The notes below the pieces were generated by a model. That model was not told the DNA's origin, made no database searches, and saw only the letters and a list, made by a program, of their open reading frames with translations. Shown here in pieces: positions 1 to 9,117 of a DNA stretch of 64,000 nt (position 1 is its first letter; each line of letters starts with the position of its first letter). Origin of the DNA: an uncultured Saprospiraceae bacterium (GTDB lineage Bacteria; Bacteroidota; Bacteroidia; Chitinophagales; Saprospiraceae); the NCBI GenBank assembly GCA_937934275.1, contig CALHAM010000021.1, forward strand, positions 1-64,000, written 5' to 3'. The position numbers and the translations under genes were made by a program.

Positions 1-58
1 CTTGCGCTTTTTTCAATTCTCCGCCCCTTCTTAGAGCTTACCTTTTTACTCTTAAACT

Positions 59-574
59 ATGATCCGATTCCTTTTCACTGTTATTTTCCTCGTCTTGGTA
101 GGCATTTTGGTATACAACCGCTTCTTTGGCACAGACACTGAAAAGGAGCAAGCCAAAGAGATTTTCCGAAAAACAGGTGACTTGCTGGGAGACACTTGGA
201 AGCTGCTGCGTTTGGAAAAGGAAAAGCTCGATGCCGGCAAATACAACCGCGCCTTGGAGCAATTGGGCCACGCCTATCAGTCGCTTCGCCAGGGTGCCAA
301 ATACTTGGACGAAAACGTCTTGCGCCGCTTGGGTGAGTTGGAGCGCCGAAAAGCCAACTTAGAGCGCCAGCTAACCGAATTGGAAGCCGCCGAACAAAGC
401 CTGCGCGACGCCAGCCCACCGCCATTGGCCAAAAAAGGCTCAAAAGGCGCTCCTGCTAACGATACCGGTGCTCGAAAAGCGGAATTGGAACGACAACGGC
501 AAACCTTAACAAAAGAATTAGAGCAGTTGATGCGCGACTCGGAAAGGCTAGTGCGGCAAGCCCAACAGCAATAA
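59..574 (+). CDS. Hypothetical membrane-anchored coiled-coil protein
   Basis: ORF of 171 aa; N-terminal hydrophobic segment (FLFTVIFLVLVGILVY) followed by Glu/Arg/Leu-rich helical region. Confidence 0.7.
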   Translation: MIRFLFTVIFLVLVGILVYNRFFGTDTEKEQAKEIFRKTGDLLGDTWKLLRLEKEKLDAGKYNRALEQLGHAYQSLRQGAKYLDENVLRRLGELERRKANLERQLTELEAAEQSLRDASPPPLAKKGSKGAPANDTGARKAELERQRQTLTKELEQLMRDSERLVRQAQQQ

Positions 575-576
575 CC

Positions 577-1785
577 TTAAGTTGCAGCGTCGGAGCCTTT
601 GTAGCTGAGTTCGCGCAAGGCCAACCAGGCCATCAGGGCTACCCCCGTCTCAAGAGCCTTCTCGTCAACATCAAAACGGTTGGTATGCACCGGTGCAGTA
701 ATGCCATTTTCGGTATTGCCTGTACCCAGCCGATAAAAACAGGCCGGCAGGATTTGGGAATAATAGGCAAAATCCTCGGCCGTCATGCGAATGGGCAAGT
801 CTACGACGCGGTCTTTTCCGAGCAGCTCGACGGCCCAAGCGCGGGCACGGCGCGTGAGTTGGACATGGTTGTGCAACACCGGATAACCTTTGACGATGCT
901 AAACTCACAAGCCCCACCCATACTTTTGGCGATGGCTTCGGCCATTTTTTTCATTCGACGGTGGGCTTCTGCGCGCCAGCGCTCATTCATAGTGCGAAAG
1001 GTACCCTCCAACCGCACGGCATTTGGAATGACATTGGTGGCACCACCGTCCGACGCGATTTTTCCAAAAGTGAGTACCGTAGGTACGGCTGGGTCGGCGT
1101 AGCGGCTGGCAAGTTGCTGAAGAGCTACGACAATTTGGGCGCTGATGGCGATGGGGTCGATGCACTGATGGGGCATGGCAGCATGGCCGCCCCGACCCTT
1201 AACGGTAACGTAGATCTCGTCGGCAGAGGCCATGTAGTCGCCCGCTCGGAAGCCAACGACGCCAGCGGGCAAGTCTGTATATACATGCTCGCCGAAAATG
1301 GCTACTGGGCGCGGGTTTTCCAAGACACCGGCTTTTATCAGAAGACTTGCCCCACCAGGCAGTCTCTCTTCGCCGGGTTGGAACAGGCACTTGACTGTGC
1401 CCGAAAATTGATCGCGCAGGGCATGCAAAAGGCGCACCACACCTAATAAGGTAGCGGTATGTACGTCGTGCCCACAGGCATGCATGACCCCGTCGTGGAG
1501 CGAGCGATAGGGCACATTGTTGGCTTCTTGAATGGGTAGTGCATCCATGTCGGCTCGTAGCGCAACTGTGCGCTTACGTGGGTTTTTTCCGCGCACAAAC
1601 GCCACAATGCCTGTGCCGGCTATGCCTTTGCGATGCTCTATACCCCACTCCTGAAGAAGAGAAGCGATATACTGCGCTGTCTTTTCCTCTTGGAAGGACA
1701 GCTCGGGGTGCTGGTGCAAGTGTCGCCGGTACGCAACGACGTCGGGCTGTAAGCGCTCGGCGAGTTCCCAGATCACTTCTCTCAT
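577..1785 (-). CDS. M20 family metallopeptidase / amidohydrolase
   Basis: Start re-assigned to MREVIWELAE inside a longer ORF; HPELSFQE, ALRADMDALP, HACGHDVHTA, FQPGEE and MTAEDFAYY motifs typical of M20 aminoacylase-type enzymes. Confidence 0.9.
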   Translation of the reverse strand: MREVIWELAERLQPDVVAYRRHLHQHPELSFQEEKTAQYIASLLQEWGIEHRKGIAGTGIVAFVRGKNPRKRTVALRADMDALPIQEANNVPYRSLHDGVMHACGHDVHTATLLGVVRLLHALRDQFSGTVKCLFQPGEERLPGGASLLIKAGVLENPRPVAIFGEHVYTDLPAGVVGFRAGDYMASADEIYVTVKGRGGHAAMPHQCIDPIAISAQIVVALQQLASRYADPAVPTVLTFGKIASDGGATNVIPNAVRLEGTFRTMNERWRAEAHRRMKKMAEAIAKSMGGACEFSIVKGYPVLHNHVQLTRRARAWAVELLGKDRVVDLPIRMTAEDFAYYSQILPACFYRLGTGNTENGITAPVHTNRFDVDEKALETGVALMAWLALRELSYKGSDAAT

Positions 1786-1864
1786 GGAGGCAAGCGGAAA
1801 GGAAGTGAAAAGTGAAAAGTAAAAAAAGAAATAGGGACCACTCTTTCTGTGGTGTTGCAGATGT

Positions 1865-2614
1865 TTAGCCGATGGCGATTTGCTCACTGATTTTGCCGAA
1901 GCGGCGCTCGCGTTGCTGGTAGTTGGCGATAGCCTCCATGAGTTCTTCGCGACCAAAGTCGGGCCAAAAGACGGGTGTGAAGTAGAGCTCGCTATAAGCT
2001 GCTTGCCACAGCAAAAAGTTGGACAAGCGCGTTTCGCCACCAGTTCGGATGAGTAGGTCTGGGTCGGGGATGCCTGCGGTACACAGAGCACCCTCAAAAA
2101 TAGTGTTATCGATGTCGTGAGGTTGTAATTGACCAAAAGCGGCTTTTTCGGCCAATTGGCGAGCAGCGCGTAGGATTTCCCAACGGGCCGAGTAGTTGAG
2201 GGCCAATACGAGGGTAAGACGGGTATTGTGCTGAGTTTGTTCGATGCCTTCCAGCAGAGCATTTCGGCTGGCTGCCGGCAGAGCGCTCAAATCGCCAATA
2301 GTAGCTAAACGCACACCGTTGCGGTGTAAGTCCTGAATTTCTGTGCGCACTGTCTCGACCAAAAGATTCATCAAAGCGGAAACTTCGGCTGGTGGACGGC
2401 TCCAGTTTTCCGTGCTGAAAGTGTATAAGGTGAGGTATCGGACACCGATTTCGGCAGCCGCTTCGGTGATTTCGCGAACGCTCTTGACGCCGCTGCGGTG
2501 GCCCAGCACGCGAGGCAACCCTTTGCGCTTGGCCCAGCGGCCGTTACCGTCCATAATGATCGCGATGTGGGTGGGTATTGGGCCAGCGGAAATGCGCGTT
2601 TTCAGGTCGGACAT
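1865..2614 (-). CDS. uppS: Isoprenyl transferase (undecaprenyl diphosphate synthase)
   Basis: IAIIMDGNGRWAKRKGLPRVLGH, TLYTFSTENWSRP and DLLIRTGGETRLSNFLLWQAAYSELYF motifs of cis-prenyltransferases. Confidence 0.95.
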   Translation of the reverse strand: MSDLKTRISAGPIPTHIAIIMDGNGRWAKRKGLPRVLGHRSGVKSVREITEAAAEIGVRYLTLYTFSTENWSRPPAEVSALMNLLVETVRTEIQDLHRNGVRLATIGDLSALPAASRNALLEGIEQTQHNTRLTLVLALNYSARWEILRAARQLAEKAAFGQLQPHDIDNTIFEGALCTAGIPDPDLLIRTGGETRLSNFLLWQAAYSELYFTPVFWPDFGREELMEAIANYQQRERRFGKISEQIAIG

Positions 2615-2689
2615 AGCATTGGATGCGGATTGTATCGGAGTAAGAAATATGGCGGGTAAAGATAAGGGGCTATGGGCCGAGCCAACGGG

Positions 2690-5182
2690 TCAAGAAGCGA
2701 TTTCAGCGGATGAAGTTGCCTTTTTTCGCAGCTTCTTTTTGTCCACTCCGTTAGTGTTGTTCTGCGAGGCAGGCCTTGGGATGCCCAGCGCAATTTCGAG
2801 CACTTCAGCCATGGTGTCCACGTAGTGGAACTGCAGGCCCTTAATGTACTCCGGTTCAATTTCAGCCACGTGTTTTTGATTGTCTTTGCACAACAGCACT
2901 TCGCGCAAGCCGGCGCGCTTAGCGGCCAAGATCTTTTCTTTAATACCGCCGACGGGCAGCACCTTACCTCGAAGGGTGATTTCCCCGGTCATGGCTAAGA
3001 AGGGCTTGACCGGCCGCTTCATAAAGGCCGAGGTCAGGGCAGTGAGCATAGTTACGCCCGCCGAAGGACCGTCTTTGGGTATGGCACCTTCGGGCACATG
3101 GATGTGGATATCGGTTTTGTCGAAGACTTCGGGGTCAATGGACAGTTCTTCGGCGTGCGCTTTGATGAAACTAAGGGCCGTGGTGGCGCTTTCTTTCATG
3201 ACATCGCCGAGGTTGCCCGTCATTTGCAGGCGACCGCTGCCTTTGTTGAGGCTGGCTTCGATGAAAAGAATATCGCCACCGAAGCTCGTCCAAGCCAGCC
3301 CGATGGCAACACCCGGCGATTGCGGCTCCTGATAAACCTCTGCATCGAACTTAGTTGGGCCTAAGATGTCTTGGATGTGTTCGGGTCGAACGACCTGCTC
3401 ATAAGGCTCCTGCATGGCGACTTTCTTAGCAATATATCGCATGACGGAGCCAATTTCGCGATTGAGGTTGCGCACTCCGCTTTCAGCAGTATAGTGCCGG
3501 ATGATGTGGGCCAAGGCCCGATCGGTAATTTTGACCTGTTCGGGTTTTAAGCCGTGCTCTTTGCGCTGTTGGGGGATGAGGTGGCGCTTAGCAATCTCCA
3601 TCTTTTCCTCATGGGAGTATCCAGCAATCTGAATGACTTCCATGCGGTCGAGTAAAGCCGCTTGAATGGTCGAAAGGGTATTGGCTGTAGCTATAAAGAG
3701 CACTTTCGACAAGTCGTACTCCAATTCGAGGTAGTTGTCGTAAAAGGTTGTATTTTGCTCTGGGTCGAGCACCTCGAGCAAGGCCGAAGACGGGTCACCG
3801 CGAAAATCCTTGCCGACTTTGTCGATCTCATCCAGAATAAAGACCGGGTTACTGCTCTTGCATTTTTTGAGGGACTGGATGATGCGCCCCGGCATGGCCC
3901 CGATGTAAGTGCGCCGGTGGCCTCGAATTTCGGCTTCGTCGTGTAGGCCACCGAGACTCATGCGCGCGTACTTGCGGCGAAGGGCCTTTGCAATGCTCTG
4001 GCCCAGCGAAGTCTTACCTACACCAGGCGGACCCACCAAACACAGGATGGGCGCTTTCATGTCGCCCTTTAGCTTCAGCACGGCCAAGTGTTCTAAGATG
4101 CGCTCTTTGACTTTGGTCAGACCGTAGTGATCTCTGTCTAAAACGGTCTTGACGCGTTTAAGGTCAAAATTGTCTTTAGTATACTCCTGCCACGGCAAAT
4201 CGAGCAGCGTTTCCAAATAGGTTAGCCCAATAGAGTATTCGGCAATTTGCGGATTGACGCGGCGCAGCTTATTAATTTCGCGATGGAAGGCCTCCTCGAC
4301 GTTCTTGGGCCACTTCTTCTTTTTTGCGCGTTCGAGTAGGGCGTTTATTTCCTCCTCTTGTGGGTTTTGACCCAGCTCTTCTTGGATGGTTTTGAGCTGT
4401 TGGCTGAGGAAATAATCGCGCTGCTGCTTCTCAATATCGCTGCGCACTTTAGCCTCTATCTGGTCTTTGAGCTCGAGCAATTGCAGCTCGGCATCCATGT
4501 GCTGCAGGATGCGATTGGCTTTTTCTTTGAGGCTATTTATTTCCAATATGGACTGTTTCTCCTCCAATTTGATGTTGAGGTTGGAGGCAATGAAGTTGAG
4601 GAGAAAATTGTCGCTGGTGATGTTTTTGAGCATGACCACCGCCTCGGAGGGAATGTGCGGCGATAGTTCAATAATCTGACGCGCCGTGTCGCGAATACTG
4701 CTGATGAGCGCGCGAAACTCCAATTTGTTTTTCGGCAAGGTATACTCTAACGGGCTGACGGCAGCCGTTAAGTACGGTTCTTCGCTCAAGACCTCGCGTA
4801 CCTCAAAGCGCGTACGCCCCTGTAAAATGGCTGTTGTGGAGCCATCGGGCATGCGCAACATCTTGAGGATGCGCGCCACTGTGCCCACGCTGTATAGGTC
4901 GCGAAAAGTGGGGTTCTCTATCTTAATGTCACGCTGCGACAATACGCCAACGTAGCGGTGCTCATCGTAAGCGCGGTGTACGGCTCGGATGCTCTTGTCA
5001 CGCCCAATCGTAATAGGTGTTACGATGCCCGGAAAGAGCACCGTATTCTTCAAGGGCAAAATCGGCAATACCTCTGGAAAACGCTCGTCCTGTCCAAACT
5101 CTTCGTCTTCTTCTAAAGAAAATATCGGAGAGATTTCGGGTTCATCTTCCGACTGCACTTCCAACATCCAATTCTCAAACAT
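2690..5182 (-). CDS. lon: ATP-dependent endopeptidase Lon
   Basis: 830 aa; LON substrate-binding N-domain ([14 protein letters not shown]), Walker [12 protein letters not shown], catalytic PKDGPSAG and [11 protein letters not shown]. Confidence 0.97.
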   Translation of the reverse strand: MFENWMLEVQSEDEPEISPIFSLEEDEEFGQDERFPEVLPILPLKNTVLFPGIVTPITIGRDKSIRAVHRAYDEHRYVGVLSQRDIKIENPTFRDLYSVGTVARILKMLRMPDGSTTAILQGRTRFEVREVLSEEPYLTAAVSPLEYTLPKNKLEFRALISSIRDTARQIIELSPHIPSEAVVMLKNITSDNFLLNFIASNLNIKLEEKQSILEINSLKEKANRILQHMDAELQLLELKDQIEAKVRSDIEKQQRDYFLSQQLKTIQEELGQNPQEEEINALLERAKKKKWPKNVEEAFHREINKLRRVNPQIAEYSIGLTYLETLLDLPWQEYTKDNFDLKRVKTVLDRDHYGLTKVKERILEHLAVLKLKGDMKAPILCLVGPPGVGKTSLGQSIAKALRRKYARMSLGGLHDEAEIRGHRRTYIGAMPGRIIQSLKKCKSSNPVFILDEIDKVGKDFRGDPSSALLEVLDPEQNTTFYDNYLELEYDLSKVLFIATANTLSTIQAALLDRMEVIQIAGYSHEEKMEIAKRHLIPQQRKEHGLKPEQVKITDRALAHIIRHYTAESGVRNLNREIGSVMRYIAKKVAMQEPYEQVVRPEHIQDILGPTKFDAEVYQEPQSPGVAIGLAWTSFGGDILFIEASLNKGSGRLQMTGNLGDVMKESATTALSFIKAHAEELSIDPEVFDKTDIHIHVPEGAIPKDGPSAGVTMLTALTSAFMKRPVKPFLAMTGEITLRGKVLPVGGIKEKILAAKRAGLREVLLCKDNQKHVAEIEPEYIKGLQFHYVDTMAEVLEIALGIPRPASQNNTNGVDKKKLRKKATSSAEIAS

Positions 5183-5611
5183 ATTAACAGGAAAAAATCA
5201 TTTTATTTGTAAAAGACTTCTGCAAAGACTTGTGGCATTTTCTCTATCAATGTAGTGTCTTTGCTTTGAAAACTAAATTACCTTTTATAAGACGCCGTAT
5301 CAAAGACAAATAACGCGCAAACGTTGCAAGTTTTTAAGAAATAAAACGGGGAAAAACGCTTTTTGTCTCGGGCTGACGCTATTTGTTTTGCCTCGTGGAG
5401 TAAGTTACTTGTTCAAAACACTTGCCAGCCATCAAAACTCGGCTTATCTGACAGGAAACCCGCCAAAACGGCAGGTGCTGTGGAGTACGGTCGTGGTTTA
5501 TCAGCGCCTTCTTGTGGGCGACACCAAAGGGCGCGAGGCGCTGAAACGATTGGTCTGAAAGGGAAAAAGTTAGTCTCTCTTGCTCAGTGCCGGTGTAAGT
5601 TTGTACCTCCT

Positions 5612-6382
5612 ATGGAAGCTTTGCGCGACCTTCTAGAGCAGGCAACCCAGCGCTACAACACGGTAGCATTTATTGAGGGCGACCCCATCAGTGTGCCGCA
5701 TCGCTTTGAGCGCCTACAAGACCGAGAGATCGCGGGTTTTTGGGCGTCAACGCTAGCCTGGGGGCAACGCAAAGCTATCATTCAGAGTGCTTTGCGTGCT
5801 ATGGCGCTAATGGACTGGTCGCCTCACGCTTTTGTCGTGGGCCACAGCGAGGTTGAGCGCAAGCGCTTTGCGCGCTTTTATCACCGCACGTTCCAGCCTA
5901 CGGACGCCCTCTATTTTCTCGCGTTCTTTCAAGACTACTATCGGCAGCATACTTCTTTGGAAACAGCCTTTGCAAGGCATTTGCAGCCTGGCGATACTAC
6001 CGTTGAACGCGCACTGATAGGTTTTCACCGCGACTTTTTCAACCACCCTTGGGCACCAGAGCGCACGCGAAAACACCTGCCTAGCCCCCTGCGCGGCTCT
6101 ACCTGCAAGCGAGTTAACCTGTTTTTGCGCTGGATGGTGCGCCGCGACTCCGCAGGAGTAGACTTTGGCGTGTGGCAACGGATCCGACCCGCCCAGCTGC
6201 TTTTGCCCTTAGACATGCACGTCGAGCGGGTGGCCCGCCAATTAGGGCTGTTGCATCGCCAACAGACGGATTGGCGAGCTGTGTTGGAACTGACCGATGC
6301 ACTGCGAGTGTTTGACCCGGAAGATCCGGCCAAATACGATTTTGCACTTTTCGGCCTAAGCGCCGGATTAGAATTGAAGTAA
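5612..6382 (+). CDS. TIGR02757/DUF2400 family protein
   Basis: Start re-assigned to MEALRDLLEQ; RDREIAGFWASTLAWGQRKAII and KRVNLFLRWMVRRDSAGVDFGVW motifs characteristic of the family. Confidence 0.8.
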   Translation: MEALRDLLEQATQRYNTVAFIEGDPISVPHRFERLQDREIAGFWASTLAWGQRKAIIQSALRAMALMDWSPHAFVVGHSEVERKRFARFYHRTFQPTDALYFLAFFQDYYRQHTSLETAFARHLQPGDTTVERALIGFHRDFFNHPWAPERTRKHLPSPLRGSTCKRVNLFLRWMVRRDSAGVDFGVWQRIRPAQLLLPLDMHVERVARQLGLLHRQQTDWRAVLELTDALRVFDPEDPAKYDFALFGLSAGLELK

Positions 6383-6394
6383 GTGCCGCCCCTG

Positions 6395-6402
6395 TACCTT
6401 TG
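6395..6402 (+). promoter_or_regulatory. Bacteroidota-type -7 element TACCTTTG with TTG (6374-6376) 18 nt upstream
   Basis: Perfect match to TAnnTTTG consensus 27 nt before the ATG at 6430. Confidence 0.55.
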
Positions 6403-6429
6403 AGGCGCAAAAAAACCATTCGTTAGCGT

Positions 6430-7704
6430 ATGTCTGCTTTTCTGCTGCACTCGCAAGGGCGTTTTACTGCTGCGCATTTGGCTGTTTTTTCGGCGTGCGT
6501 TGTGGTCATCAGTATGCCGATATCGCCCTTTTTACTTTCGGTGGGCATGTGGGGGTTGGTTTTCAGTGCACTTTGGCATCGGGTAGAGGAGATGGCCGCC
6601 TCTAAGGTCAGTGTACGAGTGCTCATGCAGGCGCTAAAACAGTCTTTTCGGATGTTTGTGGAGCGTTGGCCGTTGGCCGTGTTAAGCCTGCTGTTGTTGA
6701 TCCCTTTGGCCAGCGGCTTGTGGTCGGAGGACCAGGTGTTCTGGCTGGAGCGCGTGCGCGTGCGCATCCCCTTTGTGGTAATGCCTTGGGTGTTTGCCAA
6801 TTGGCCGCCGCTGAGCCAGCGTCAATACGACGGAGTGTTGTATGCGCTGGTTTGGACCATGACTCTGCTGGGCATAGGCGTTTGCATCAATTATGCCTTG
6901 CACGAAGAACAAATCTTGGAAGCTATAGAGCACGGTAAGCCCATACCAGTGCCGCGGCATCACATCCGATTCAGCCTGATGGTGGCCACTGCTATTATAA
7001 CAGGAGCCTGGCTGTGGATGCGCGGTTTTGTGCTGTACTACGCCTGGGAGCGCCCATTATTGGCGTTAGCCCTGGTTTTTTTGGTGGGCTTCATTCACTT
7101 CCTCTCTGTGCGCAGTGGCTTAGCGGCGCTCTATGCCGGAATCTTGTTTGCTTTAGCGCATTGGACTTGGAGGAAGCGCCGCTGGAAGACCTCCTTGGCG
7201 GTCTTGGCAGGCATTGCTTTGTTGGCGTGGAGCGCTTTCCTGATGTTTCCCAGCATGCAGGAGAAGTGGAGTTACGTGGCGCACGATTGGCAACAATATC
7301 AGCACGAGGACGGAGCAAATTATTCCGACTCGGAGCGCTGGGTTTCGCTTCAGGCGGGTTGGATGTTGTGGAAAACAAATCCGTGGTTTGGGGTGGGCAC
7401 CGGCGACTTGCCTCGCGAAATGGCGCGCATAGTGGCGATGTGCTTTCCAGAGCATATGCAGACGTTCAAGCTGCCGCACAATCAATTCGTTTATGTGCTG
7501 GCCAGCAATGGTTTATTAGGGCTGCTAGGCAGTTTGCTGGCCTGGCTTGGCTTAGTATGGAGCGCTCAGCACCGCCATTGGCTGTTTGGCGTGTTCCAGG
7601 TGATGCTGCTGATGTCGTGTATGGTAGAGTACACTCTGGAGACCTCTGCAGGAGTAGCCTGGAGCCTGTTTTATTCCCTTTGGTTTTGGGTCGACGCACG
7701 GTAG
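6430..7704 (+). CDS. O-antigen ligase (Wzy/WaaL) family membrane protein
   Basis: 424 aa multi-TM protein; WMLWKTNPWFGVGTGDLP...PHNQFVYVLASNGLLGLLGSL pattern typical of Wzy_C ligases. Confidence 0.85.
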   Translation: MSAFLLHSQGRFTAAHLAVFSACVVVISMPISPFLLSVGMWGLVFSALWHRVEEMAASKVSVRVLMQALKQSFRMFVERWPLAVLSLLLLIPLASGLWSEDQVFWLERVRVRIPFVVMPWVFANWPPLSQRQYDGVLYALVWTMTLLGIGVCINYALHEEQILEAIEHGKPIPVPRHHIRFSLMVATAIITGAWLWMRGFVLYYAWERPLLALALVFLVGFIHFLSVRSGLAALYAGILFALAHWTWRKRRWKTSLAVLAGIALLAWSAFLMFPSMQEKWSYVAHDWQQYQHEDGANYSDSERWVSLQAGWMLWKTNPWFGVGTGDLPREMARIVAMCFPEHMQTFKLPHNQFVYVLASNGLLGLLGSLLAWLGLVWSAQHRHWLFGVFQVMLLMSCMVEYTLETSAGVAWSLFYSLWFWVDAR

Positions 7705-7985
7705 TAGTCAAGAAGTAAAGATTTTTTAGGCGTAGGGTTAAGTATTGGGCAGATGCTTTTACATTTGCCGAGCTAACTAAATTTAATATCAAAAAAAACT
7801 CGATTTTCGTTTCATTTTATCAGTATTTATCCTCAAAATGCTTTACTTATACTACAAAACTTAGACTATAAGAGTAGCGATAGTTCTGAAAAGTCTGGCA
7901 GGCGGTTGGCGTTCATCCATGTTTCACACAGGGCGTCTTTCTTTACGCTTTTTATTCGTTTGCCGAGCTAAAACACTGAGGCAGC

Positions 7986-9089
7986 ATGCGCTATTTGTCG
8001 GTAGATTTTTATCGAGGCCTGACCATCGCCTTCATGCTGGTGGTAAACACACCGGGCACTTGGGAACATGTGTACGGGCCTTTGCTGCATGCTGACTGGC
8101 ACGGGTGCACACCAACCGATTTGGTGTTTCCGTCTTTTTTGTTTATTGTAGGGGTTTCGATGCAGTTCTCCTTTGCTAAGTACGGTCAAGGGGAACGGGC
8201 GTTTTTATTCCGCAAAGCACTTCGGCGGTCAGCCCTGTTGTTTGCCTTGGGTTTACTGCTAGCGTGGTATCCTTTTTGGAACAAAAGCCTATCGGAGCTG
8301 CGTTTTTTGGGAGTATTGCAGCGCATTGGGCTGTGTTACGGGTTGGCATCGTTGCTGGTCCTCTATTTGTCGCCTCGTTGGGTATTTTGGATGGCTTTAG
8401 GGTTTCTCTTGGCCTATTGGGGGGCGCTGGTGTGGGGGGTTGCTCCAGGTGTTGACCCTTTTTCACTGGAGCACAACTTGGTGCGGCGCATGGATTTGGC
8501 TGTTTTAGGAGCGGCTCACCTGTGGAAGGGCAAGGGAATTCCTTTTGACCCAGAGGGCTTGCTTAGTACTTTACCGGCAGTAGTAACGGTCCTGATGGGC
8601 TGGCAATCGGGCAGAATAATCCAACAATGCAGGGAACAGAAAATTAGGGCAGTGAAGGTTTTGGGGTTAGCTGGAGTGGTGCTGACGGCATTAGGAGGCG
8701 TTTGGCATTGGCTTATGCCCATCAATAAAAGCCTGTGGACGAGTTCATTCGTGCTCTACACGGGTGGTCTTTCGATGATATTACTGGGCGTAAGCACTGG
8801 GTTAATTGACGTGCTGGGCTGGCGCCGCGGCACTCGTTTTTTCTTAGTGTTTGGTGCAAATCCGCTGTTTGCCTACGTATTGTCGGGGCTGCTGGTAAAA
8901 ACCTTACTCAATCTTCGCTGGACGGTCGGCGAAGAAAAATGGAATGCATACAGCTGGTTTTATCGGACTGTTTTCGCATCTGTAGAGCCGCCTGAGGCGG
9001 GATCCTTGCTTTTTGCCTTGACGTTCTTGCTGGTATGCTGGCTAGCATGTTGGCTGCTGTATCAGCGCGGCATTTACATTAAGATATAA
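7986..9089 (+). CDS. Heparan-alpha-glucosaminide N-acetyltransferase-like / DUF5009 (NagX-like) membrane acyltransferase
   Basis: MRYLSVDFYRGLTIAFMLVVNTPGTWEHVYGPLLHADWHGCTPTDLVFPSFLFIVGVSM; C-terminal FGANPLFAYVLSGL. Confidence 0.85.
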   Translation: MRYLSVDFYRGLTIAFMLVVNTPGTWEHVYGPLLHADWHGCTPTDLVFPSFLFIVGVSMQFSFAKYGQGERAFLFRKALRRSALLFALGLLLAWYPFWNKSLSELRFLGVLQRIGLCYGLASLLVLYLSPRWVFWMALGFLLAYWGALVWGVAPGVDPFSLEHNLVRRMDLAVLGAAHLWKGKGIPFDPEGLLSTLPAVVTVLMGWQSGRIIQQCREQKIRAVKVLGLAGVVLTALGGVWHWLMPINKSLWTSSFVLYTGGLSMILLGVSTGLIDVLGWRRGTRFFLVFGANPLFAYVLSGLLVKTLLNLRWTVGEEKWNAYSWFYRTVFASVEPPEAGSLLFALTFLLVCWLACWLLYQRGIYIKI

Positions 9090-9117
9090 GATTCACTCAA
9101 ACCTACATTTCTGTGTT

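Noticed and set aside
685-1446. 253-aa + strand ORF antisense to the M20 peptidase
   Set aside because: Shadow ORF of a strongly motif-supported minus-strand gene; no recognisable domain
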